The position numbers and the translations under genes were made by a program. Positions 36,393 through 49,416 of a DNA stretch of 64,000 nt are shown one piece after another (the stretch's first letter is position 1; each line of letters begins with the position of its first letter). The DNA comes from Rhodeus uyekii (lineage: Eukaryota; Chordata; Actinopteri; Cypriniformes; Acheilognathidae). Location: NCBI GenBank assembly GCA_037043235.1, contig JAWRVZ010000075.1, forward strand, positions 53,501 through 117,500. The letters run 5' to 3'. A model generated the notes under the pieces. The model did no database searches and was not told the DNA's origin. It saw only the letters and a program-made list of their open reading frames with translations.

Positions 36393-36655
36393 TCAGTCCA
36401 CCGTCTGGAAGCACATGGGTTCAGAGAGCAGCCGGACGGCTCGGTCTTCTTCCTGCATGTGATCTAGTCTCGTCTCATTATGCCTCTCTTCTTCCTCCTC
36501 TTCTCTTGTCTGCTTCTCTCCTCCATCCAATCCCATAATTCCATCCGGCTGTGTCTCGCCATCATTATCCTCGCCTTCCTCTTCGGTTTCTCCGCGTTCG
36601 TCAGGCTCCATGGAAGGAGATCCATCCCCTGAAATTGTAATAGAAAGTAGTGTAT

Positions 36656-36749
<94 letters not shown>

Positions 36750-38223
36750 CTAAAGGATTATTAGGACATACACTAATACTGTTTGACCCTCTTTCACCTT
36801 CAGAACTGCCTTAATTCTACGTGGCATTGATTCAACAAGCTGCTGAAATCATTCTTTATTAATGTCGGCCATATTGATAGGAGCATCTTGCAGTTGATGG
36901 AGATTTGTGGGACGCACATCCAGGACACGAAGCTCCTGTTCCTCCACATCCCAAAGATGCTCTATTGGGTTGAGATCTGGTGACTGTGGGGCTGTTTTAG
37001 TGCAGTGAACTCATTGTCATGTTCAAGAAACGGTGCATTATCCTGCTGGAAGCAGATCAGAGGATGGGTACATGGTGGTCATGAAGGGATGGACATGGTC
37101 AGAAACAATGCTCAGGAAGGCCGTGGCATTTAAACAATGCCCAATTGGCACTAAGGGGCCTAAAGTGTGCCAAGAAAACATCCATCACACCATTACACCA
37201 CCACCACCAGCCTGCACAGTGGAAACAAGACATGATGGATCCATGTTCTCATTCTGTTTACGCCAAATTCTGACTCGACCATCTGAACGTCTCAACAGAA
37301 ATCGAGACTCAGAGCAGCAACATTTTTCCAGTCTTCAATTGTCCAATTTTGGTGAGCTCGTGCAAATTGTGCCTCTTTTTCCTATTTGTAGTGGAGATGA
37401 GTGGCACCCGGTGGGTCTTCTGCTGTTGTAGCCCATCCGCCTCAAGGTTGTGTGTGTTGTGGCTTCACAAATGCTTTGCTGCAAACCTCGGTTGTAACGA
37501 GTGGTTATTTCAGTCAAAGTTGCTCTTCTATCAGCTTGAATCAGTCGCCCATGACCTCTGACCTCTAGCATCAACAAGGCATTTTCTCCCACAGGACTGC
37601 CGCATACTGGATGCTTTTCCCTTTTCACACCATTCTTTGTAAATCCTAGAAATGGTTGTGCGTGAAAATCCCAGTAAGTGAGCAGATTGTGAAATACTCA
37701 GTTTGGAGTTCAGGAGATTGTCTTGAGCAGGAACAACCCCTAAATGCATTGAAGCAGCTGCCATGTGATTGGTTGATTAGATAATTGCATTAATGAGAAA
37801 TTGAACAGGTGTTTCTGATAATCCTTTAGGTGAGTGTGTGTATATAACGTGTGTGTGTGTATATGCAGTATTATTATACACTCATATATGAGTTGTGTAC
37901 CGTCGCTGCTGTTGTCCCGTCCCTGCGTCCCGTCAGCTCCCTGCACGTCTCCCGCCGCCAGCGGACACTTGTGATCCCGGTAGTATTTCTGGCGGGTGAA
38001 GCCTTTGTTGCAGGCGGAGCAGCGGAAGCGGTAGTTGTCCGTGTGCGAGCGCTGATGCTCCAGCATGTGAGCGCGACGACTGAACGACTTCTGGCAGAAC
38101 TGACACTTATACGGCTTAATTCCTGCAGGAGACGGAAACATGATTCTTACGCTGTCAAGGATTCAAATACATTGTATAAAATAAAAATCACATTTGCACT
38201 CGTGCTGTTCAGATAAAATCAGC

Positions 38224-38285
<62 letters not shown>

Positions 38286-39504
38286 GATGGTCTCACCTGA
38301 ATGGGAGAGAATATGAGCTTTGAGTTTGTCCGGCCGGTTGAACTCTTTAGTGCAGCCCACATGAGTCCTGCAGAGGAAACACAGCAGAAATGATGATGTG
38401 TTCCCGTCAGACTGATGATCTGTGCCGATCCGACACCTGTCACTCACCGGAACGGACACTTGTACTTCTTGAAGGGTTCGTGAATCAGCATGTGCCTCTT
38501 TACTTTGTCCTTCCTGTTGAACGTGGCTTCACAGATGGAGCATTTATACGGCTTCTCTCCTGCAAAACAACAACAACCTTCCTTATCCTCACTAATTCAT
38601 CAATCAGCTTTATCCCAATCTTTCCAAAAGTCTGCTCTGCTCTGATTGGTCAGATGATCCAGTCTGCTCTGATTGGTCAACCTTTTACATTGACAAACAG
38701 CTGTTTTAACACTACATGAAGGGAAATATCCCAAAAATAATAATAGGGGCGATTCATTATTTCTGATGCGACTCTTGATGATGAGATGATATAACTATAT
38801 GACAATTAAACTGTATTTAGGAGTAAAGGACGTTTCCACCAAATAAGCGTCACACCTGAGTGGATCTGTGTGTGCAGTTTGAGGTAGTGCTCCGTTTTGA
38901 AGAACTTTTTGCAGATCTGGCACTTGAATTTGCCGCCGACGCCGTGAGTGGAGAGATGCCTCCGGAAATACCTCTCGCACGGAAACACCTGCGGCACAAA
39001 CACACACACACACACACATTCTTACCTGAATAATGCAAATAAAATATGTACCATATATTAGATGATAAATTTAAACAAATGAAAACTGGAAATGTTGCCT
39101 AATTGAAATAAGTTTAAGCTGAAGTACTAAAATTACTCAAACTGAAATAAACTTTAAAAATATCAGAGTAAAAGCTACTTTAAAATAGTAATAAATACTA
39201 TAATAATATCGATACTAAAACTATTACAAATCATTTTTGTTATTTTAAATAAAACTGAAAAATGTGTATTGAAAAACTTATTTGTAATATTGTAATATTT
39301 TATGTATGAAAAATATTTTTTGTGACTTTAAATAAAATATGAATATTAAATAAACTTGAACTATTTATAATTTAAATTTATTAGAAATATTAAACTGGTA
39401 TAAAAATAATAAAATGTAATAAACTTGAACTGAAATAAAACAGAAGATATAAATTAAAAGCTAATTTAAAATAATAATGAATACAATAACACTGTAACAT
39501 TTAA

Positions 39505-39542
<38 letters not shown>

Positions 39543-42500
39543 TTATTTTTTATTTTTTTTTACTTGTATAAAAATCACAAAACCACATAATAAACTTGAA
39601 CTGAAATTAAACAAAATATTTAAAATTAAAAGCCAATTTAAAATAATAAATTATAATATCAATATTAAATTTTAATATTACAAATCTTTTTTGTGAACTG
39701 AAATAAAATATGAATATTAAATAAACTTGAACTGAAATTAAATCAATGAAAAAACAAATAGAAATACTGAAAAAAAGAATAACGATTTGAAAGGCGCCAC
39801 AAGTGTGTGAATAATGAGATGCTGATCTGAGGGTGAGAGTGGCGGGTGACGGCGGGTACCTTCATGCAGTGCGGGCAGGGGTAGTTGTGTGTGGCGTTCA
39901 GCAGGTGCTGCTCCAGCGCGTCCTGTGTGGAGTATTTACTCTGACACTTCATGCATCTGAACACAAGAGCAAGCAGATCATCAACCCGCTCGTCGCTGAC
40001 TTCCTCTCAAAATATAATGTTTAATACCATTCCTTTAATCACATGATTCCTCTCTTCAATTCACAGCTGATTTTCACATGCAATACATTTCATGATTTCA
40101 AGGTTAGAATTATAAGCAATGACAGAAAGAAATGCAAACATGATGCAGATGTTGTTCTGATACTGAACCGGTTGTTTTACATCCGAACAGCAACAGAAAA
40201 TGACAGATTTTGTGAAAAAACATTATTTAAAGACGATTTGCTGATTGCAGGTTAAATTCTACACTTTTAAACACTTATTTTTGCCATTAACAAAACTCTT
40301 GACATTTGACTGCTTTTGTGATTTAACACTTTACAATAAGCTTTAATTAGTTGCGCTCATGATTCTCATTGGCTCTGACATGCACTGTGAGCTGTACGGT
40401 CTTATATAGACGGGTGTGTGGCTTTCCTAATCAAGTCCAATCAGTGTAATCAAACACAGCTATGAACACATGAACTAACGAAGAAAAACACTTTTACAGT
40501 GTTCATTAATCTTAAAGTTAATCTCAACATTTACTAACACATTATTAAGATCAAAAGTTGCATTCGTTAACATCAGTTAATGTCCTGTGAATAAATGCTG
40601 TTAGTTAATGCATGAACTAATATTAAAAAATTAGAGATTGATAATGAAGTGCATTAAAGATGAGACATGCATATATTCGTATTTTATGGAAAAAAACATG
40701 ATGGAAAGTTTTTAAAATTAAATTACTGATTGTTTACGTTTCTTTAATGATGATTTAAATTTAAGTTAGGGTAGTAATTCTAGCTTTCCTGTGTCTTACA
40801 GTAGAGAGTGGCGCTTGCAACATCAAGGTCATGGGTTCGATTCCCAGGGAACGCAAGAACTGATTAGAATGTCAATGTGTTTCTTGAATGCGATGATAAA
40901 AGCAGCTGATAAATGCATGAATATAAATGTAGGTGCGATGTTGAAATTGTGCTGATCTCTAAAGTTTTGGTCTCATTACTACCTGTTTTTGCTAAATAAT
41001 TCATGGCTGCTAAAGTATATTTGTGCCCCGTTTAGGTGTTAGATGTTTAGATGTTTGCGGTTTGGTTTTGCTCAGAGCTGTGTGTGTGTGTGTGTGTGGG
41101 ACTCTCACCTGTAGTAGTTGGTCTCTTTGCGCTGGTTCTGCTGCGGACAGAAGCTGTGTGAGTACTGGTGAAGGCCGAGCTCGAAGAGCGACGGGAAGAC
41201 TTTACTGCACTGGTGGCAGCGGTACGTCAGCTGCTCCTGGTGTGTGTGGATGTGCTCCAGAAACTGATCCAGCTTCTGGAAGGTCTGAGAGCAGCTCTTC
41301 ACCACACAGCGGTACACCTGCACAACACACACACACACACACACAGATGATAAATACAGTAAAACAGTGTAATATTATATCAGTGTAAAACAGCTGTTTT
41401 CTATGTGAATATATAGTAAAGTGTCATTTATTCCTGTGATTAAAGCTGAATTTATTAGATGATAAATACAGTAAAACAGTGTAATATTATATCAGTGTAA
41501 AACAGCTGTTTTCTATGTGAATATATAGTAAAGTGTCATTTATTCCTGTGATTAAAGCTGAATTTATTAGATGATAAATACAGTAAAACAGTGTAATATT
41601 ATATCAGTATAAAACAGCTGTTTTCTATGTGAATATATAGTAAAGTGTCATTTATTCCTGTGATTAAAGCTGAATTTATTAGATGATAAATACAGTAAAA
41701 CAGTGTAATATTATATCAGTGTAAAACAGCTGTTTTCTATGTGAATATATAGTAAAGTGTCATTTATTCCTGTGATTAAAGCTGAATTTATTAGATGATA
41801 AATACAGTAAAACAGTGTAATATTATATCAGTGTAAAACAGCTGTTTTCTATGTGAATATATAGTAAAGTGTCATTTATTCCTGTGATTAAAGCTGAATT
41901 TATTAGATGATAAATACAGTAAAACAGTGTAATATTATATCAGTGTAAAACAGCTGTTTTCTATGTGAATATATAGTAAAGTGTCATTTATTTCTGTGAT
42001 TAAAGCTGAATTTATTAGATGATAAATACAGTAAAACAGTGTAATATTATATCAGTATAAAACAGCTGTTTTCTATGTGAATATATAGTAAAGTGTCATT
42101 TATTCCTGTGATTAAAGCTGAATTTATTAGATGATAAATACAGTAAAACAGTGTAATATTATATCAGTGTAAAACAGCTGTTTTCTATGTGAATATATAG
42201 TAAAGTGTCATTTATTTCTGTGATTAAAGCTGAATTTATTAGTTGATAAATACAGTAAAACAGTGTAATATTATATCAGTGTAAAACAGCTGTTTTCTAT
42301 GTGAATATATAGTAAAGTGTAATTTATTCCTGTGATTAAAGCTGAATTTATTAAATGATAAATACAGTAAAACAGTGTAATATTATATCAGTGTAAAACA
42401 GCTGTTTTCTATGTGAATATATAGTAAAGTGTCATTTATTTCTGTGATTAAAGCTGAATTTATTAGATGATAAATACAGTAAAACAGTGTAATATTATAT

Positions 42501-44059
42501 CAGTGTAAAACAGCTGTTTTCTATGTGAATATATAGTAAAGTGTCATTTATTTCTGTGATTAAAGCTGAATTTATTAGATGATAAATACAGTAAAACAGT
42601 GTAATATTATATCAGTGTAAAACAGCTGTTTTCTATGTGAATATATAGTAAAGTGTCATTTATTCCTGTGATTAAAGCTGAATTTATTAGATGATAAATA
42701 CAGTAAAACAGTGTAATATTATATCAGTGTAAAACAGCTGTTTTCTATGTGAATATATAGTAAAGTGTCATTTATTTCTGTGATTAAAGCTGAATTTATT
42801 AGATGATAAATACAGTAAAACAGTGTAATATTATATCAGTGTAAAACAGCTGTTTTCTATGTGAATATATAGTAAAGTGTCATTTATTCCTGTGATTAAA
42901 GCTGAATTTATTAGATGATAAATACAGTAAAACAGTGTAATATTATATCAGTGTAAAACAGCTGTTTTCTATGTGAATATATAGTAAAGTGTCATTTATC
43001 AGAATTTAAAAAAAAATATTTTGTAACATTTTAAATGTTTATAGTCAATGTTATAGTTAATGCATCCTTGCTGAATAAAAGTAATTTTATTTAGAAATAA
43101 ATCTGTATATAATTTAAAAACATCCTTAAAACAAGATACGTTTACTTGAAAAGCAAAATAGTGTTAGATAATAACGTTATTCGAGAATTTTCCTCTGTAA
43201 ATTTTGGTTTAATAAGATTTGAAATGTTTTAAAGACATCTGATCTACAGTGAATGTATCTGACTGGAGTAAGAGGCTGGAGTCAGGAGATGTTTTGCGGT
43301 GTAACTCAGGGGTGCGTGTGCGGTACCTGCTCGTTTTTGTGCTGGGTCATGTGGGACTTTAGCTGGAAGTAAGTGCTGAATTTGGCAGAGCAGAACTGGC
43401 ACTGGTATGAGCTGTCGATGAGGATGATCTGTTTGCTCTGTTTCCCGTCCGCTGGACCCTGCGTCTCCTGCTCCTCCTCCTGCTCTTCAGCGGCTAAACA
43501 CGAGGCCAGAGCGGTTCAGATATAATGGTGTTTGACACACACTCACAGTAATCAAGCACTGTTTCGCTCTCAGATACTGTTACAAGCCGCTCAGCATTTT
43601 CACTGACCCCGATTTTTTGACGACAACTGCAATATAGATATTTTTAATGTTGTCTTAATTTGGCAGCAGGTTTATTAGGCTGCTGTCACTTTAAGAGCTG
43701 ACGCTCAGATCCATAACAGATACACAGTTCTTTATTTCTCAACGCTTTGTTCACTTAAAACACATCTGACTGTGTTTGCGTAAATACCTGACAAGAACAT
43801 CATTCTAACATTATTTTGTGAGTATTTGTGTGTAGTCATTTATTTTTGACTGTTTAAGTGCACTAAGAAGCGAAGGAGAACTAAATTTAAGAGAGAATGA
43901 GTGAGAAAAAGAGAATAAAAGAGGATGAAAGCAAGAGAATGAGTGAGAGAGAATTAAAGAGAGAATGAAAGAGCAAATGAGAGAGAGAGAATGAAAGAGA
44001 GAGCGAGAGAGAGAGAATGAAAGAGAGAGTGAATGTGTGAGAGAGAAAGAGACAGAGAG

Positions 44060-44101
<42 letters not shown>

Positions 44102-44359
44102 TGAGAGAGAGAGTGAATGTGTGAGAGAGAAAGAGACAGAGAGAATGAGAGAGAGAGAGCGAGAGAGAGAGAGAGCGTGAGAGAGAGAGTGAATGTGTGA
44201 GAGAGAAAGACACAGAGAGAATGAAAGAGAGAGCGAGAGAGAGAGAATGAAAGAGAGAGTGAATGTGTGAGAGAGAAAGACACAGAGAGAATGAAAGAGA
44301 GAGCGAGAGAGAGAGAATGAAAGAGAGAGTGAATGTGTGAGAGAGAAAGAGACAGAGAG

Positions 44360-44397
<38 letters not shown>

Positions 44398-47083
44398 TGA
44401 GAGAGAGAGTGAATGTGTGAGAGAGAAAGACACAGAGAGAATGAGAGAGAGAGAGCGAGAGAGAGAGAGAGCGTGAGAGAGAGAGTGAATGTGTGAGAGA
44501 GAAAGAGACAGAGAATGAGAGAGAGAGAGCAAGAGAGCGAATGGATTCTATGTAAAATTAGTATTGGAAGCATTTCAGATATTTCAGTATCAAAATATTA
44601 TATAATTTTTTATTTTACTTTATTTCAGATGCCTTTTTTAAAAGTTTAATGTTGAAAAATGATACATTATATAGAATTCAAGCAGCTAAAGTGTGTGTTA
44701 TGAGCGACGTCACGCGTTAATGTCAAGCCCTGTGTCATTATTATTATTTTAATACACGTGTCGTGTAATCTAGATTTAAAGCATCTTCCCTCTTCTCTTC
44801 TGTTCTCTGATGAAGTGGGCGGGGCAACAACCTGTCACTCACATCAGATCCACCAATAGCAAACCACAACCAGCCAATCAATTCCCCAAGCCCCGCCCAC
44901 ATCCGTTCTCGTTCCAGAAGTGTTTCACTCAGATACTCGGATAGTCTCAGCTTCTGTTTCATGCCGTTGATCTGACCTTGCTGCTGCTGCGGCTCCGGCT
45001 CATGGCTGCTGGCCGGCAGCACGCGCACAGTGATGGGCATCCTGGAGGCGGTGCTGTGAACCCCCGCCGGCCAAACCTTGTGCGTCTGCATGTGTTTCTT
45101 CACATTGGACTTCTGAGCGAAGGCACGGCCGCACACGATGCACTGGAACGGCTTTTCCCCCGTGTGACTGCAGGGAAGACGAGGATTATGTTTCTGCATC
45201 AGAGCTTTGATCGTGATTTCATGATATAAATCTGCTCATTACCTTCTAATGTGCTGCTGGAGGTCAAAGTTCTTGCTGAACACTTTGTCACAGTAATTGC
45301 ACTTGAGCTTCTGTGCTTTTCCTTTCGTTTGACCTGCTGAAACAACATTTCACTTCTTAATAACGCAGTGATGTCACACATTTCCTCCAATGGATGTTCT
45401 TGCTGTTTTAAGTTGCTTAGTGCACAAAAGCTGCGGTTATTTGATCAAAACTACAATTTGAAATTGTGAAATATTATTAGAATTTAAAATAGCTGAATTT
45501 ATTAGATGATAAATACAGTAAAACAGTGTAATATTATATCAGTGTAAAACAGCTGTTTTCTATGTGAATATATAGTAAAGTGTCATTTATTCCTGTGATT
45601 AAAGCTGAATTTATTAGATGATAAATACAGTAAAACAGTGTAATATTATATCAGTGTAAAACAGCTGTTTTCTATGTGAATATATAGTAAAGTGTCATTT
45701 ATTCCTGTGATTAAAGCTGAATTTATTAGATGATAAATACAGTAAAACAGTGTAATATTATATCAGTGTAAAACAGCTGTTTTCTATGTGAATATATAGT
45801 AAAGTGTCATTTATTCCAGTGATTAAAGCTGAATTTATTAGATGATAAATACAGTAAAACAGTGTAATATTATATCAGTGTAAAACAGCTGTTTTCTATG
45901 TGAATATATAGTAAAGTGTAATTTATTCCTGTGATTAAAGCTGAATTTATTAGATGATAAATACAGTAAAACAGTGTAATATTATATCAGTGTAAAACAG
46001 CTGTTTTCTATGTGAATATATAGTAAAGTGTAATTTATTCCTGTGATTAAAGCTGAATTTATTAGATGATAAATACAGTAAAACAGTGTAATATTATATC
46101 AGTGTAAAACAGCTGTTTTCTATGTGAATATATAGTAAAGTGTCATTTATTCCTGCGATTAAAGCTGAATTTTCAGCATCATTACTCCAGTCTTCAGTGT
46201 CACATTATGCTGATTTGATGATCAAGAAACATTTCTCTGATTAATATTAGTATTTATTTAAAATAGAAATCTTTAATAACATAATAAATGTCTTTACTGT
46301 CACTTTGGATCAATTTAATGCAATAAAACTATTTGAACAGTGTTGTATAGAGTGTATTTCAGCAGGTTTGCTGCAGATGATGTGTAATCGGTGTGAAGTA
46401 CCGTCCTGTGTTTTCTTGCAGGTTCTGGCTCTCTTCGGGATGATCACCTTGTCGTACTCGCTCAGTTCTGACAGGTTTGTGCTGATTGTGCAGCTCTTGT
46501 TTTTGGCGCTCTGTTTTCCTGGGCTGTAAACAGGAGCGGCGCTGAAAACCTGGCCCTCCACACACTGACTGGGGACCTGTCACACCAGACGATTAGACAA
46601 ACCTGCAGCAGTGTGTGTGTGTGTGTGTGTGTGTGTGCTTGTTTGTGTTTGTTTGTGTGTGTGTTTGTGTTTGTGTGCTTGTGTGTTTGTAACGTTTCTT
46701 TGTGTTTGTGTTTCTTTGTTTTTGTGTGTGTATGTGTATGTTTGTGTGTATTTGTTTGTTTGTGTTTGTGTTTGTCTGTGTGTGTGTACATGTGTGTGTG
46801 AGTGTGTGTGTGTTTGTTTGTGTGTGTGTGTGTGTGCGTTTGTTTGTTTGTGTTTGTTTGTTTTTGTTTGTGTGTGTGTGTGTGTTTGTGGTTTTGTGTG
46901 TGTTTGTGTGCTTGTGTGTTTGTAACGTTTCTTTGTGTTTATTTGTTTTTGTGTGTGTGTATGTTTGTTTGTTTGTGTGTGCGTGCGTGTATGTGTGTTT
47001 GTGGTTTTGTGTGTGTTTGTGTGCTTGTGTGTTTGTAACGTTTCTTTGCGTTTGTGTTTCTTTGCTTTTGTGTGTATGTATGT

Positions 47084-47114
<31 letters not shown>

Positions 47115-49189
47115 CGCGTATGCAAGTGTATATCTATATCTATATCTATATATACACATATATATATACACACATTTACAAACGTTTACAGTCACTTCAT
47201 ATACAAAGTTATTTTTTTTCATCCAGTTGTTTTTGTTAACTAAAATGATAAAAAATTATGAATAATTGAATTTAAATTATAACTCAAAATAGAAAAAAGC
47301 TAGTTAAAAATATTAATAAATACCAAAATAGCGTATAAATAATACTAAAAATAATACTGTTTACATTTAAACTCTAGTTAACTCACAATGTTTAGAACAT
47401 GAAATAGGGTAAATTATATCTTGTTTAAATCATAGTATTTACAATCTCTGTTAAAAAAAGAGTATTTCGCTATTTTAATACTGGTGAAACTAGCGTTACA
47501 TTTGTAAATGTGTGAATGAATGAACAGAGCTTACCTGAATGGACTGAAAGGACTGAAGCCCCAGTGCAGGAATGTCTGCAGTACCGCCTCCGGCCATAGG
47601 GGGCAGTGTGCTGTACACCTGCACCACTGAGTTACTGTGGCTGGAGGGCACCTGCGAGGAAAGGGACGTGGCCTGTGTTGGGGCGAGGGGCTGTGGAGGA
47701 TGGTGATGGTGCTGGAGGTACGAGGTTCCCGCGTGCATGCTGAGATTACTCTGAAACACACCATGTCAAAGGTCACCGTTTTATTGATCAAATACAGAGC
47801 AACAGTCGGGTTCTGGAAGTAAAATCTCGATTCATTTTCTCCATAGGGATGGTATAAGTCACAATAAAGAGCAAATGACTAGCGTAACGTCCGTATCATG
47901 CCGACGTGAAGCATCAGTCAGTGTTTACCTGCGCGGATCCCTGCATGGCTGCCATTGGCTGATCCAGAGAGCTGAACGCTGAGATCGCCGACATCAGAAC
48001 CTCATCGCTGACCAACACGTTTCCCTGGACCAGCGTGTGTGTGAGTGGAGACTGCGGCACGGTGATGTATGTCGAGACCTTGAGGAATACACAAGCATTA
48101 ACAAGAAATAAATATCAGTAATACAAAGCAGCAACAGCAGCAGGTATGAGGTACCTGTCTGTTAGCGGATCCAGAGCTGATGGACGGGACGGAGGTGTAG
48201 GCGTTGTTGGAGGCCAGAGAGACGGTGGCCAGTGACGGTGTGTTGGTCTGACACTGTTCTCGCTTGTGAGTCATGAACGCCGGTAAAGAGTTGAACTGCT
48301 TCTTACATTTCCCACACAGAAACACGTCATCATCGTCTGCAATGACGCGTGACAAACAAGAGTAATCAGAGATTTGAGAAACAGAACTGACTGAAAAAGC
48401 ATTCAGAAATGCTTATATAATATATATACAGATCAGTTTTGTTATTGTTAACTAAAATGAATTGATTTAAGTGCTTGAAATCTGAAATAAAATAAATATT
48501 AGGCAACCGAAATAAGTTAAAGTTGAAGCCCAAAAATTACAACTAAATAAAAAAATTGACAAAAGCATATTATTACTAAAACTTAAATTGCAATTAAAAT
48601 GAAATATGAAAAAATATATTTACCCATCTTTAATGTGTATGTATAAATCAGTGTCATCATTAACTAAAACTATTATTAACACTTTTAGGTAATTAAAATG
48701 AAGCTGAAATAAAATAGATATAAAAGATGAAAAACAAACTTAAATGAAAATTAGAACTGAAATGAATAAAACTGAAATAAAATAAATTAAAGTTAAATAG
48801 AAATTTAAAGAACTAATACAAATGCCAAAAATACATATCAAAAGTACTAAGACTTAAACTAAAATAGAAATATAGGTAACATATGCTTCATATTTAATGA
48901 ATATTTAATAAATACGTCTCACCCATTGACTGGATGGTTGTTCCCGAGACATTTTGTGCGCCCGGATCCAAAACACCACCTTGACCGTCTAACAGTGACT
49001 GGACATTGAGCACCGTCTGATTATCCATGCCTTAAACAGGACAAATGGCTTAATCAATACATTTATTCATCAAGTGCATGACTTGATTCTGATTTGTCAA
49101 ATGCAGAATTATGCAAATATTCTTGTGTAATGACACTAGACCGTTTCTCATGCATTTGCTTTTATAAATCTATAGATATAAAATAAACA

Positions 49190-49223
<34 letters not shown>

Positions 49224-49338
49224 GCAATACAAGACACGTTCTTTGCAAATATTATGATTATTTTATGCCCATATATATTTTTTATGTACTGTATTTATTA
49301 TTATTTATTTGTTTAATTATTTATTTGAGATACTATTG

Positions 49339-49416
<78 letters not shown>

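Noticed and set aside
37033..37431. 132-codon forward frame
   Set aside because: It is the antisense of the Tc1-like transposase pseudogene, which reads on the minus strand.
44744..44976. Extension of ZNF341 exon 8 to 44744 (MWAGLGELIGWLW...)
   Set aside because: The donor CAAG|GTCAGA at 44976/44977 gives the correct phase to exon 9, and the extension has no resemblance to ZNF341.
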